From Lentisphaeria bacterium (GTDB lineage Bacteria; Verrucomicrobiota; Lentisphaeria; Victivallales; UBA1829), in the NCBI GenBank assembly GCA_017540385.1, contig JAFYBD010000202.1:1-9784 (forward strand): a DNA stretch of 9,784 nt, read 5' to 3'. The notes beneath the pieces are model-generated. The model searched no databases. It saw nothing but the letters and a program-made list of their open reading frames with translations, and was not told the origin of the DNA. The first letter of the stretch is position 1, and each line of letters begins with the position of its first letter. Both the position numbers and the translations under genes were made by a program. This document shows, piece by piece, positions 1-6,455 of this stretch.

Positions 1-1030
1 CCCCCTGCGGATACCGTATCTTTATTTGCGACTGCGAAACGGGCGCTATCAGTCTCCGGACTTCCTGGAACGGCCGTTGGACTATCCAATTGCCATGAAC
101 ACCGAACCCGCCGGCGAGAACGAAATCCGGTCCGATGCGTTGGTTCATCAGGTCGAACCGCAGATGGGAGTCCTCGTCCCCGACGCCCTTCTTCGGGCTG
201 TCGGCGAGGTAATGGTTCGTGACGATATTCGTTTCCGCGACGAGCATTTCGCCGTTCACGTACTCCACGACCACGCTTTTCCCGCTCTTGTCCGCGATGG
301 CGAAGTGATGCGCCGCGCCGATGGACGAGTTCATGTCGTACTGTTTGAGCAGTTCGATCGCCTCGTCGACGTTCGCCGCACGGTCCAGCAGCAGCCGGAT
401 GGCGGTCGTGGTCGTGAGGTCGGGTTTGTCCGTCTTCTGGTGCGTTTCCTCGTTGTCGCCTGCCATGAGGTCGGCGATCACGAGGCCCTTTTCGTTCATG
501 CCGTCCACGGGGACGTAGATCGCCGCGAGCGTCTGGATGCGCTCCTGCATGGAGCCGTCTGGCTGGTAATCGTCCCCGAATCCGAGGAAATCCAGGCAGC
601 AGGTGGACAGCGATTCGTAGCCGTTCTTCGGCACGGTGTGGACGATCATCGCGCGGCCCTTCTCCCAGTCGAAATTGCGCCCAAAATACACGGCACCTTT
701 CTTATCCTTCACGCAGACCGTGGTGCAGCCGTAATCGCCGGGCTTGAGTTCGATGTTTTCCTGCGAAAGATACCCGCCGGAGAGATACCCCATCAGGTAG
801 CCGGCCAGCGCGGAATCGCTGTCCGCTCCTCCCTGCGCGAGGAATTCGTCGAGCCCGTAGTCTCCGCGGTACACCATGACGTACAGGCCGTCCTGAAGCT
901 TCTGAATGCTCCGGGCCGCCACGATGAACGGGCCGAACTTCAGCCACGCGCCGAGCACGAATAGCAGGACGGCCGCGACGAACGCGAGGATCAGGATGAT
1001 CGTCAGACGTTTCTTCCCCGTTTTTCTCAT
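1..1030 (-). CDS. Membrane-anchored linear amide C-N hydrolase (choloylglycine hydrolase family), partial, cut by left edge
   Basis: The frame is open from ATG at 1030 to the window edge (343 codons seen, no stop). AGGTGA lies about five bases before the ATG. Residues 9-30 form one hydrophobic helix after a basic start (MRKTGKKR), so it is a signal anchor or uncleaved signal. The catalytic core starts at Cys102 in GCTTVCV, followed by YFGRNFDW (Arg118, Asn119, Asp121), VDGMNEKGL (Asn179), VTNHYL (Asn272, likely oxyanion hole) and SHLRFD (Arg291). This is the pattern of N-terminal-nucleophile amidases: bile salt hydrolase, penicillin V acylase and acid-ceramidase-like enzymes, which cleave linear amides. 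Substrate cannot be told from sequence; bile salt, N-acyl amino acid or beta-lactam side chain are all possible. The nucleophile is internal after a ~100-residue pro-region, so autocleavage before Cys102 is expected. From about residue 301 (base 130 to 1) the sequence stops resembling the family and uses four ATA codons, none earlier. It stands alone with its own -10 site. Confidence 0.85.
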   Translation of the reverse strand, partial: MRKTGKKRLTIILILAFVAAVLLFVLGAWLKFGPFIVAARSIQKLQDGLYVMVYRGDYGLDEFLAQGGADSDSALAGYLMGYLSGGYLSQENIELKPGDYGCTTVCVKDKKGAVYFGRNFDWEKGRAMIVHTVPKNGYESLSTCCLDFLGFGDDYQPDGSMQERIQTLAAIYVPVDGMNEKGLVIADLMAGDNEETHQKTDKPDLTTTTAIRLLLDRAANVDEAIELLKQYDMNSSIGAAHHFAIADKSGKSVVVEYVNGEMLVAETNIVTNHYLADSPKKGVGDEDSHLRFDLMNQRIGPDFVLAGGFGVHGNWIVQRPFQEVRRLIAPVSQSQIKIRYPQG

Positions 1031-1094
1031 GGGTTCACCTCGTTTTGATTGTGTTGTGAGATAAAGGTACGGTCACACAACGCTTTCCGACTGC

Positions 1095-1100
1095 ATTATA
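1095..1100 (-). promoter_or_regulatory. Candidate -10 element for the amide hydrolase gene
   Basis: Read on the minus strand this is a perfect TATAAT, about 65 bases before the ATG at 1030. No good -35 is visible at 16-18 bases; that spot overlaps the T-run of the upstream terminator. Intergenic position and direction fit, but the site is only half supported. Confidence 0.4.
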
Positions 1101-1115
1101 TTGCGTAAAACCGTG

Positions 1116-1149
1116 AAAAACCCGCGCGATCCGACGGGACACGCGCGGG
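1116..1149 (-). terminator. Rho-independent terminator of the hisD-ychJ operon
   Basis: On the minus strand, 8 bp of perfect stem (CCCGCGCG at 1149-1142 pairing with CGCGCGGG at 1128-1121) are followed at once by TTTTT (1120-1116). It lies 32 bases after the ychJ stop codon, which fits the end of the six-gene transcript and separates it from the hydrolase gene. Confidence 0.85.
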
Positions 1150-1180
1150 AAGCCGAACGGGATGTTTTACGGCAGGGGGA

Positions 1181-1687
1181 TCACTTGCCGCAGCACTTCT
1201 TGTATTTCTTGCCGGAGCCGCAGGGGCAGGGGTCGTTCGGGCCAACCTTCGGGGCTGTGCGGACGTAGGGCTTCGGGCCGACGATCGCGCCGTCGTAGAA
1301 GAACCATTCGCCGCCGCTGCGACGGAATTCGGAGATTTCGTGGTGCTCCATCGCCATGTTGCGGTTCTTGTAGCGGGCGATGAACTCGACGATGCCGTCG
1401 GAGTCCTTCTCTCCGCCGCGGTCGGTGCGGAGGATGGTGATGCCTTCCCACTCGGACTGCTCGGCCCAGAGCTGGACTTCCTTGCGGTCGCAGGTGGCGC
1501 GCTGTTCGGGGTGGGTGGAGTCGAGGATGAAATCGACGTGGCAGGTGGCGTAGGCGGAGTAACGCGCCCGCATGAGTTCTTCGGGAGTTTTGGCCTTGCG
1601 GGCGCCGAGGATGACGGGTTCGCAGCAGTCGGCGAAGAGTTTGCCGGAGCCGCAGGGGCAGAGTTCGGGAGACGGATTGTTGCTCAT
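1181..1687 (-). CDS. ychJ: YchJ/UPF0225 family protein with two SEC-C metal-binding motifs
   Basis: 168 residues, close to the ~150-160 usual for the family. A zinc-binding SEC-C motif sits at each end: CPCGSGKLFADCC (Cys10, Cys12, Cys21, Cys22) and CPCGSGKKYKKCC (Cys154, Cys156, Cys165, Cys166). Between them is the YchJ middle domain (MRARYSAYAT, then VDFILDSTHPEQ, then EFIARYK and WFFYDG), an NTF2-like fold in the family. SEC-C motifs occur at the end of SecA, where they bind zinc and SecB/ribosome, but YchJ proteins have no settled function; a role as a metal-binding accessory or chaperone-like protein is only a guess. The start ATG has AAAGGA nine bases upstream, and that site overlaps the stop codon of the thioesterase gene 13 bases before. 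It is the last gene of the operon, ahead of the terminator. Confidence 0.9.
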   Translation of the reverse strand: MSNNPSPELCPCGSGKLFADCCEPVILGARKAKTPEELMRARYSAYATCHVDFILDSTHPEQRATCDRKEVQLWAEQSEWEGITILRTDRGGEKDSDGIVEFIARYKNRNMAMEHHEISEFRRSGGEWFFYDGAIVGPKPYVRTAPKVGPNDPCPCGSGKKYKKCCGK

Positions 1688-1700
1688 CTTGGAATATCCT

Positions 1701-2114
1701 TTATGATTCTGGGATTTGGTTGGCTTTTTCGATCGTGTCCATGAAGACCTGAGGCGGTTTCTGCGGACGGCCCTCGCGGTTCATGAAGGCGTGGACGGTC
1801 CAGCCCTCGGCGAGGAGTTCGTCGCCGCGCTTGACGGTGCAGGCGATCTTCACGCGGACGCCCTTGAGTTCGGCGAGGGTCGCGGTGATGGTGAGAATAT
1901 CCTCGAACTTCGCGGGCTTTTTATAATGACACACGGCCTCGAGGACGGGGAGGGCGCAGCCGATTTCCTCGAACTTGCCGTAGGGCAGTCCGATGGCGCG
2001 CATGAGTTCCTCGCGGGACATTTCGAAGTAAATCAGATAGTTCGCGTAGTACACGACCCCCATCTGGTCGGTGTCGGCGTAGGGGACGCGGTAGTCGATG
2101 GATGCGGAGATCAT
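1701..2114 (-). CDS. YbgC/4-hydroxybenzoyl-CoA thioesterase-like hotdog-fold acyl-CoA thioesterase
   Basis: 137 residues, the normal size for a single hotdog-domain thioesterase. The active-site signature of the 4HBT/YbgC group is at residues 12-30: YADTDQMGVVYYANYLIYF, with Asp16 as the likely catalytic aspartate; the helix EELMRAIGLPY and strands CHYKKPAKFEDILTI and VKIACTV follow as in the family. Such enzymes hydrolyse acyl-CoA thioesters in the cytoplasm; YbgC proper sits in the tol-pal operon, which is not the case here, so the natural substrate is open. The start ATG at 2114 overlaps the cmk stop (ATGA), which indicates translational coupling; GAGG lies about ten bases upstream. A frame that is open further upstream runs through cmk in another phase and is not coding. 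Confidence 0.9.
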   Translation of the reverse strand: MISASIDYRVPYADTDQMGVVYYANYLIYFEMSREELMRAIGLPYGKFEEIGCALPVLEAVCHYKKPAKFEDILTITATLAELKGVRVKIACTVKRGDELLAEGWTVHAFMNREGRPQKPPQVFMDTIEKANQIPES

Positions 2115-2791
2115 GCCTGTTTGCCCTCGTTGATGCAGTAGATCATGGCCTCCAGCACGTCTTCGGCGGTCATGCCGCTGCTGTCGATCACGACGGCGTC
2201 TTCGGCCTGACGGAGCGGGGCCGTGGCGCGGTTCATGTCCTGCCGGTCGCGTTCGGCGATCTCGGCTGCCACGGAGTCGACCGTGGCGTTGTCGGGGGTC
2301 TCGCCGCCTTGTGCGAGCCTGCGCAGGGCGCGGACGCGGGGCGAAGCGGTGAGGAAGAATTTGTATTTGGCGTCCGGGAAGACGGCGGTGCCGATGTCGC
2401 GGCCCTCCATCACGACCAGCGAAGTCTTCGCCGCGTCGCGCTGGATCTGGAGGGTGAAGGAGCGGACGAACGGCATGGTGGCCACGTTCGAAGCGCCCTG
2501 CGCGATCTCGGGAGCGCGGAGTTCCTGCCCGGGGAACGCGCCGTCGATCTCGATGTCGGGGTTTTCGCCGGGAGCAGGGGCGGCATAACGGATCGCGGTG
2601 TCCGCGAGCATGGCGCGGACGGCGGCCTCGTCGCGGGTGGAGATGCCCAGTCGCGCGGCTTTCCATGCGATGGCGCGGTAAAGCGAGCCGGTGTTGATGT
2701 AGGGGATGCCGAGCCTGGCGGCGAGGTTCCTGGCGGCAGTGCTCTTGCCGGATGCGGCCGGACCGTCGATGGCGATGACTGGTGTGGACAT
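2111..2791 (-). CDS. cmk: Cytidylate kinase (CMP/dCMP kinase)
   Basis: 226 residues, typical of bacterial Cmk. It moves the gamma-phosphate of ATP to CMP or dCMP, feeding the CTP and dCTP pools in the cytoplasm. The Walker A loop is GPAASGKST (residues 10-18). The next hallmark, YINTGSLYRAIAWKA (~30-45), contacts the base; VMEGRDIGTAVFPDA (~131-145) carries the nucleotide-monophosphate site, and RDRQDMNRATAPL (~182-194) with VVIDSS matches the C-terminal lid and core of the family. The gene begins 22 bases after the stop of the exported-protein gene and has only a weak ribosome site. It overlaps the thioesterase start by four bases. In many bacteria cmk is followed by rpsA (ribosomal protein S1) or plsC; here it is not. 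Confidence 0.97.
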   Translation of the reverse strand: MSTPVIAIDGPAASGKSTAARNLAARLGIPYINTGSLYRAIAWKAARLGISTRDEAAVRAMLADTAIRYAAPAPGENPDIEIDGAFPGQELRAPEIAQGASNVATMPFVRSFTLQIQRDAAKTSLVVMEGRDIGTAVFPDAKYKFFLTASPRVRALRRLAQGGETPDNATVDSVAAEIAERDRQDMNRATAPLRQAEDAVVIDSSGMTAEDVLEAMIYCINEGKQA

Positions 2792-2813
2792 GGTGTTGCT
2801 GCCTGTTGGACGT

Positions 2814-3593
2814 TTATTTGAGTTTGCGTGTATAGAGCGAGACCTGGATCGAACCGGAAGCGGCGTCGCGGGCGACTCCGAGCAGGAGCAGCGCGGCGTC
2901 CGGTTCCTCCTTCATGAAGACGTCGCCGCTGCCCCCGAAGAGGTCGGCATGTTCGGCGGTGGCGGGAGCCCATCCTGCGGCGCGAATCTTCGCGGTGAGC
3001 ATGTCGAGGACTTCGGGCTGTTCCGCGACCGGGACTTCGTAGGTGCCGAAGAGCGAACCGCGGTTCGGGAACCGCATGAGCTGGAGATTCGCGGCTCCGG
3101 GGAAGAGCGGGAAATCGGCCGGCCACAGCGGACGGGGACATTCCTTGGGCATGTCCCGGGGCAGGGCGGTCGTGAACTGGAGCAGGGGGTTGAGCCCCTT
3201 CAGCTGGAGCAGGAAGATGCGCTGGGACCCGCCGTCGTCGAGAGGACGGCGCAGGAGCAGCGAGGATTCGTTGCCGGCGGCCTGGGCGGAGGGGAACATC
3301 TTCAGTACGGACGCGCGGACCCGGGAGAGCGACTGGTCGGACATGGAGATCTTCATCGTCATGTTCTGGCCGTTCATGGTGACTTTTTCCGACCAGAACT
3401 GCCGTGCGTCGAGGAGTTCCGCGAGGACGTCCTCGGCGGATTCGGCGGAGATGTTGTCGCCGGTCGCCTTCTTCGCGGAGCCGAACGGCCAGATGGAGAA
3501 GATGTCGGCGCGGAGCTCCGTCGCGGCGAAGATCGCCACGGCGAAGAGCAGCGTGCGGCACAGACGGCGCCGGATGTCGGCGGGGCGGATCAT
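2814..3593 (-). CDS. Exported protein of unknown function between hisC and cmk
   Basis: 259 residues. I do not recognise a named family. The first 29 residues are a classical signal peptide: basic start (MIRPADIRRR), hydrophobic core (LLFAVAIFAA), then LRA before Asp30, a good signal-peptidase I site, so the mature protein is probably periplasmic or outer. The start ATG overlaps the hisC stop (ATGA), with GGAG ten bases upstream. The mature part seems to have two similar halves: one around MTMKISMSDQSLSRVRASVLK (~78-98) ending in RIFLLQLKGL, and one around GTYEVPVAEQPEVLDMLTAK (183-202), then IRAAGWAP, ending in SIQVSLYTRK. The second half with FPLFPGA (161-167) ahead of it has the 'FPGA ... 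Y.. helix ... GW' pattern of small alpha/beta domains seen in uncharacterised secreted proteins. No catalytic motif stands out. Its tight coupling to histidine genes is unexplained. Confidence 0.85.
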   Translation of the reverse strand: MIRPADIRRRLCRTLLFAVAIFAATELRADIFSIWPFGSAKKATGDNISAESAEDVLAELLDARQFWSEKVTMNGQNMTMKISMSDQSLSRVRASVLKMFPSAQAAGNESSLLLRRPLDDGGSQRIFLLQLKGLNPLLQFTTALPRDMPKECPRPLWPADFPLFPGAANLQLMRFPNRGSLFGTYEVPVAEQPEVLDMLTAKIRAAGWAPATAEHADLFGGSGDVFMKEEPDAALLLLGVARDAASGSIQVSLYTRKLK

Positions 3594-4669
3594 TTCCTGT
3601 TGTCTCCGTAGAGTTCGGCGAGCACGGCCCAGAGTTTCACGACCTGGTTGGACGTGCCGATGGAGATGCGGACGTAGCGCTTCGTTCTGGGGTAGGGGAA
3701 GTACCGCACGAGGATGTTCCGGGCGCGGAGCTCGCGGAAACAGCGTTCGCCGTCGCCGTCTGGCGGTGCGGCGAAAAGGAAGTTCGTCTCGGACGGCACG
3801 ACCTCGAATCCGAGGTCGAGGAGCCCGGCGAGGAGCATTTCGCGCGCCATGCGGATCTTGTCGACACAGTCGGTGAAATACTCCGTGTCGCGGAGCGCCG
3901 CGATGGCGAGGGTCTGCGTGAGGTAGGAGACGTTGTACGAATCCTTCATCTTCATCATCCCCGCGATGGTCCTGGGGTGGGCGAGGGCGAATCCGAAGCG
4001 GAGTCCGGCGAGCGAACGCGACTTGGAGAACGTGCGGGAGACGATGACGTTCGGGAAGCGGTTCACGAAGTCGGCGCAGTTGTCCGCCGCGAAGTCCGCG
4101 TACGCCTCGTCGATGAGGACCATGCCGCGGTAGTTCGCGCAGATATTCTCCATGAGTTCGCGCGGGAAGCTGTTCCCGGTGGGGGCGTTCGGACGCGCGA
4201 TGAGGAAGAGGTTGGTGCCCTTCAGTTGGTCCAGGACGTCGTCTGGCATGCCGAAGTCGTCTGCGAGGTCGATGTATTTGACCGGAGCGCCGTGGAGCGC
4301 GGCCAGCGTGGGGTAGAGCGTATAGGAGGGGCGCAGGCAGGCGATCGGGAGCGTGGCCGAGGAGAAACACCGGACCGTGATGCTCAGCGTGTCGTCGGAG
4401 CCGTTGCACGCGATCACGTTGTCGCGGGTCAGGCCGAACATCTTCGCGATCTCGTCGCGGACGGGGTCGGAGGTCGGATTCGGGTAGAGACGGAGCCGTT
4501 CGGGATCGACGTTCGCGAGCGCCTGGAATACGCCGGGGCAGGGCGGGAACGGGTTTTCGTTCGTGTTGAGCTTGATGAGCTCCGGGATGTTGAGCTGTTC
4601 GCCCGGGGCGTACCCCTCCATCTCGTCGATGTCCTTGCGGAAATAGGAGGTATAGGAATCGGATTTCAT
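3590..4669 (-). CDS. hisC: Histidinol-phosphate aminotransferase
   Basis: 359 residues, the family's usual length. It is a PLP-dependent fold-type I transaminase that converts imidazole-acetol phosphate and glutamate to histidinol phosphate and 2-oxoglutarate. Visible hallmarks are LNTNENPFPP (34-43), LYPNP (61-65), NGSDD (89-93), the substrate/PLP segment ARPNAPTG (158-165), DEAYADF (187-193) and the Schiff-base lysine in SRTFSKSRSLAGLRFG, with Lys216 as the catalytic residue. The start ATG at 4669 overlaps the hisD stop by ATGA, without a strong ribosome site of its own, so it is likely coupled to hisD. Paralogues of the class can act on phenylalanine or tyrosine precursors, but position beside hisD makes HisC much more likely. 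Confidence 0.96.
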   Translation of the reverse strand: MKSDSYTSYFRKDIDEMEGYAPGEQLNIPELIKLNTNENPFPPCPGVFQALANVDPERLRLYPNPTSDPVRDEIAKMFGLTRDNVIACNGSDDTLSITVRCFSSATLPIACLRPSYTLYPTLAALHGAPVKYIDLADDFGMPDDVLDQLKGTNLFLIARPNAPTGNSFPRELMENICANYRGMVLIDEAYADFAADNCADFVNRFPNVIVSRTFSKSRSLAGLRFGFALAHPRTIAGMMKMKDSYNVSYLTQTLAIAALRDTEYFTDCVDKIRMAREMLLAGLLDLGFEVVPSETNFLFAAPPDGDGERCFRELRARNILVRYFPYPRTKRYVRISIGTSNQVVKLWAVLAELYGDNRK

Positions 4670-5982
4670 TTCGAAGAGGCTTTCTTTTTCGTGGCGTTTC
4701 TGCGGATGGATGCGCTGCGGCCGTGAGCGTCCAGCCCCTCGGTCTGCGCGAAGAGCTCGATGTCGTCCAGTTCGGCCTCCAATGCGGCCTGCGTGTATTC
4801 CAGCAGACTGCTCCGGCGGAAGAAGTCGATCGCGGAAATGCCGTGGAAGAACTTCGCGGTGCCAGCGGTCGGCAGGACGTGGCTGGGGCCGGCCGTGAAA
4901 TCACCGGCGGGTTCCGGGGTCCACGGGCCGAGGAAGATGGCTCCGGCGGCGCCGACTCTGCGTGCGAACTTGCGCGGATCGGCGCAATGCACCTCGAGGT
5001 GCTCGGGGGCGAATTTTCCGGCGATTTCGGCGGCTTCGTCCATGCTGGAGCAGCGGATCAGGAAGATGCCGTTCGCGAGGACTTTCTGAAGCGGCCCCTG
5101 GCGCAGGAGCGTCTTGGACTGTTCGAGCATCTGCTTCTGCACGGCCTTCAGGACTTTCTTCGAATCCGTCACGAGCACGGCCTGTTCGAGCCCGGAACCG
5201 TGTTCGGCCTGGGCGAGCATGTCGGCTGCGGTCCATGCGGGATCGACGGAGCCGTCCGCCACGACCATGACTTCGGAGGGGCCCGCGACCATGTCGATGG
5301 CGACGCGGCCGTAAACGAGGCGTTTGGCCGCCGCGACGTAGGCGTTGCCGGGGCCGACGATCTTTTCGACCGCGGGGACGGTCTTCGTGCCGTAGGCGAG
5401 CGCTGCGACGGCGGTTGCGCCGCCCATCTTGTAGACGGTCGTGGCACCTGCCTCGACGAGAGCGTAGAGCGTGGCCGGGTTCACGGTGCCGTCCTTGCGG
5501 GGCGGCGTGGCCGCGACGATCTCTCGCACGCCGGCGGTCTTCGCGACGGCGACGGTGTGGACCGCGCTGGAGACCAGCGGAGCGGTTCCGCCCGGGACAT
5601 AGCACCCCACGCGATCCATCGGCGTGAACTGTTCGCCCAGCGTCACGCCCGGCCGCGGTTTCGACAGCCAGTTTTTCGGGATCTGCATGGACGAGAACTT
5701 GCGGATGTTCGCGATGGCGTGTTTCACGGCGTCGCGGGTCTTTTTCGGGACGGCTGCCTTCGCCGCTTTGATCTCCGCATCGGAGACTTTGAGCTTGGCC
5801 GCAGTCAGTTTGACCCCGTCGAATTTCGCGATCTGCGCGAGGACGGCCTTGTCGCCGTGCAGGCGGACTTCCTCCACGATGGCCTTCGCCCGTTCCTCGA
5901 TCTCGGGGGGGCATGCCGGACGCGTATAGAGAGACTGGAGCGCCTGGGCATAATCCGCATCGGTGCAGTCAATGATTTTCAT
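4666..5982 (-). CDS. hisD: Histidinol dehydrogenase
   Basis: With the start at 5982 the protein has 438 residues, matching the family (E. coli 434). It carries out the last two steps of histidine synthesis, oxidising L-histidinol to L-histidine with two NAD+ and a zinc ion. Family signatures are YVPGGTAPLVSS (128-139), VGPGNAYVAAAKRLVYG (209-225), DMVAGPSEVMVVAD (230-243), AQAEHG with Gln258 and His261 as zinc ligands, PEHLEVH (326-332; Glu327 and His328 are the catalytic pair), AGDFTAGPSHVLPT with Asp361, and DAHGRS with His420. All key residues are present. The start is chosen because AAAGGA sits about eight bases before it and the sequence MKIIDC fits the family N-terminus; an in-frame ATG at 6072 would add 30 residues upstream and would overlap the promoter. 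First gene of the operon. Confidence 0.97.
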   Translation of the reverse strand: MKIIDCTDADYAQALQSLYTRPACPPEIEERAKAIVEEVRLHGDKAVLAQIAKFDGVKLTAAKLKVSDAEIKAAKAAVPKKTRDAVKHAIANIRKFSSMQIPKNWLSKPRPGVTLGEQFTPMDRVGCYVPGGTAPLVSSAVHTVAVAKTAGVREIVAATPPRKDGTVNPATLYALVEAGATTVYKMGGATAVAALAYGTKTVPAVEKIVGPGNAYVAAAKRLVYGRVAIDMVAGPSEVMVVADGSVDPAWTAADMLAQAEHGSGLEQAVLVTDSKKVLKAVQKQMLEQSKTLLRQGPLQKVLANGIFLIRCSSMDEAAEIAGKFAPEHLEVHCADPRKFARRVGAAGAIFLGPWTPEPAGDFTAGPSHVLPTAGTAKFFHGISAIDFFRRSSLLEYTQAALEAELDDIELFAQTEGLDAHGRSASIRRNATKKKASSK

Positions 5983-6030
5983 GGAGGGGATCCTTTCTTT
6001 TAATTCGACAGAGCGCAATATCAACCTATA

Positions 6031-6059
6031 AAGATAGCGCAGAAAACGCATTTTTCCAG
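6031..6059 (-). promoter_or_regulatory. Candidate promoter of the hisD operon
   Basis: On the minus strand CTGGAA (6059-6054) is followed after 17 bases by TATCTT (6036-6031), giving a start near 6024 and a leader of ~40 bases before hisD. The -35 is weak (3 of 6 consensus bases) but the spacing is ideal. No his leader peptide with a run of His codons is visible in the leader. Confidence 0.4.
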
Positions 6060-6151
6060 TCCAAAGCTCCAAAAAGGCCGCATTTTCCGCCCGGGCGCGC
6101 CTGTGGATGCCCGCGATGCGCGATTTTTCGAAAAAAAACGGCGGTTTCCTC

Positions 6152-6179
6152 TTGCTTTTTCCGAAAAGGCGGCTACATT
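6152..6179 (+). promoter_or_regulatory. Candidate plus-strand promoter in the intergenic region
   Basis: TTGCTT (6152-6157), 16 bases, TACATT (6174-6179); expected start near 6186. It precedes a stretch with two hairpins and a T-run but no clear gene, so it may drive a small RNA or a long leader. Chance occurrence is possible. Confidence 0.35.
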
Positions 6180-6185
6180 AACAGA

Positions 6186-6298
6186 CAGGAAGCAGCGGTT
6201 CATTCCTCTGAACAAAGAATGTATCGGGGCCGCAAGGCCTTATCGTCCCTACTGTTATAAGTTGGAGCGGTTATGAAACCCTGCTTCTGTTTTTTTTT
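6186..6298 (+). ncRNA. Possible small RNA or structured leader
   Basis: Between the promoter-like site at 6152-6179 and a run of nine T at 6290-6298 lie a GTTCA/TGAAC hairpin (6198-6213) and a GGCC-GCAA-GGCC hairpin with a stable GNRA loop (6228-6239, two more G-T pairs outside). The stem before the T-run is AGC-GGTT/AACC-(CT)-GCT (6266-6285) with a 2-base bulge. It matches no RNA family I know. Low certainty: no conservation can be tested here, and a GGAG plus ATG at 6264-6275 overlaps the last stem. Confidence 0.25.
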
Positions 6299-6340
6299 GC
6301 TTTTTTCCGGGGAGGGCAGGGGCGCGGACGTGATGTTTTC

Positions 6341-6374
6341 CGCAGGGGGGCCAGGGCATTTCCCTGCGTTGTTT
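6341..6374 (+). terminator. Possible terminator hairpin in the intergenic region
   Basis: CGCAGGG (6341-6347) pairs perfectly with CCCTGCG (6362-6368), loop of 14 bases, followed by TTGTTT (6369-6374). It would shield the downstream promoter from read-through. The T-run is interrupted, so it is only moderately convincing. Confidence 0.35.
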
Positions 6375-6426
6375 CCGAAGCGACTTCCCGGGGCGGCATC
6401 TTTTCCCGTTTTTTCGGCGTTCCGGC

Positions 6427-6455
6427 TTGAAATTTCCGCGTACCGGCAGTATCTT
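6427..6455 (+). promoter_or_regulatory. Promoter of the MotA/ExbB-like two-gene unit
   Basis: TTGAAA (6427-6432), exactly 17 bases, TATCTT (6450-6455), with TATAAC directly after. This is close to the sigma-70-type consensus. Start near 6462 leaves a leader of ~88 bases, with a small CGGCA-GACA-TGCCG hairpin at 6476-6489, before the GTG at 6550. Confidence 0.6.

Noticed and set aside
26..964. Long open frame on the plus strand over the amide hydrolase
   Set aside because: It lies opposite the hydrolase catalytic core, whose Cys/Arg/Asp/Asn motifs are clear on the minus strand, and reads as an Arg/Val/His-rich shadow typical of GC-rich DNA.
3594..4904. Apparent 696-residue fusion ending in the exported protein
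   Set aside because: The upstream ~437 residues are the out-of-frame shadow of hisC and hisD, full of Arg and Pro; the signal peptide and ATGA overlap mark 3593 as the true start.
5983..6072. 30-residue N-terminal extension of hisD from ATG 6072
   Set aside because: It has no ribosome site, covers the likely promoter, and would not match the HisD family start; the ATG at 5982 has AAAGGA.
6187..6197. AGGAAGCAGC, a match to the SRP RNA domain IV core
   Set aside because: The GGAA tetraloop and the opposing side of the symmetric loop are missing 5' of it, so it cannot form the Ffh-binding hairpin.
6021..6215. 64-residue minus-strand reading frame upstream of hisD
   Set aside because: No ribosome site, no family resemblance, and it covers the putative promoter.
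6179..6257. TAACAG/CTGTTA outer stem enclosing the two intergenic hairpins
   Set aside because: Its 5' arm overlaps the -10 and lies before the expected transcript start at ~6186, so it would not be in the RNA.
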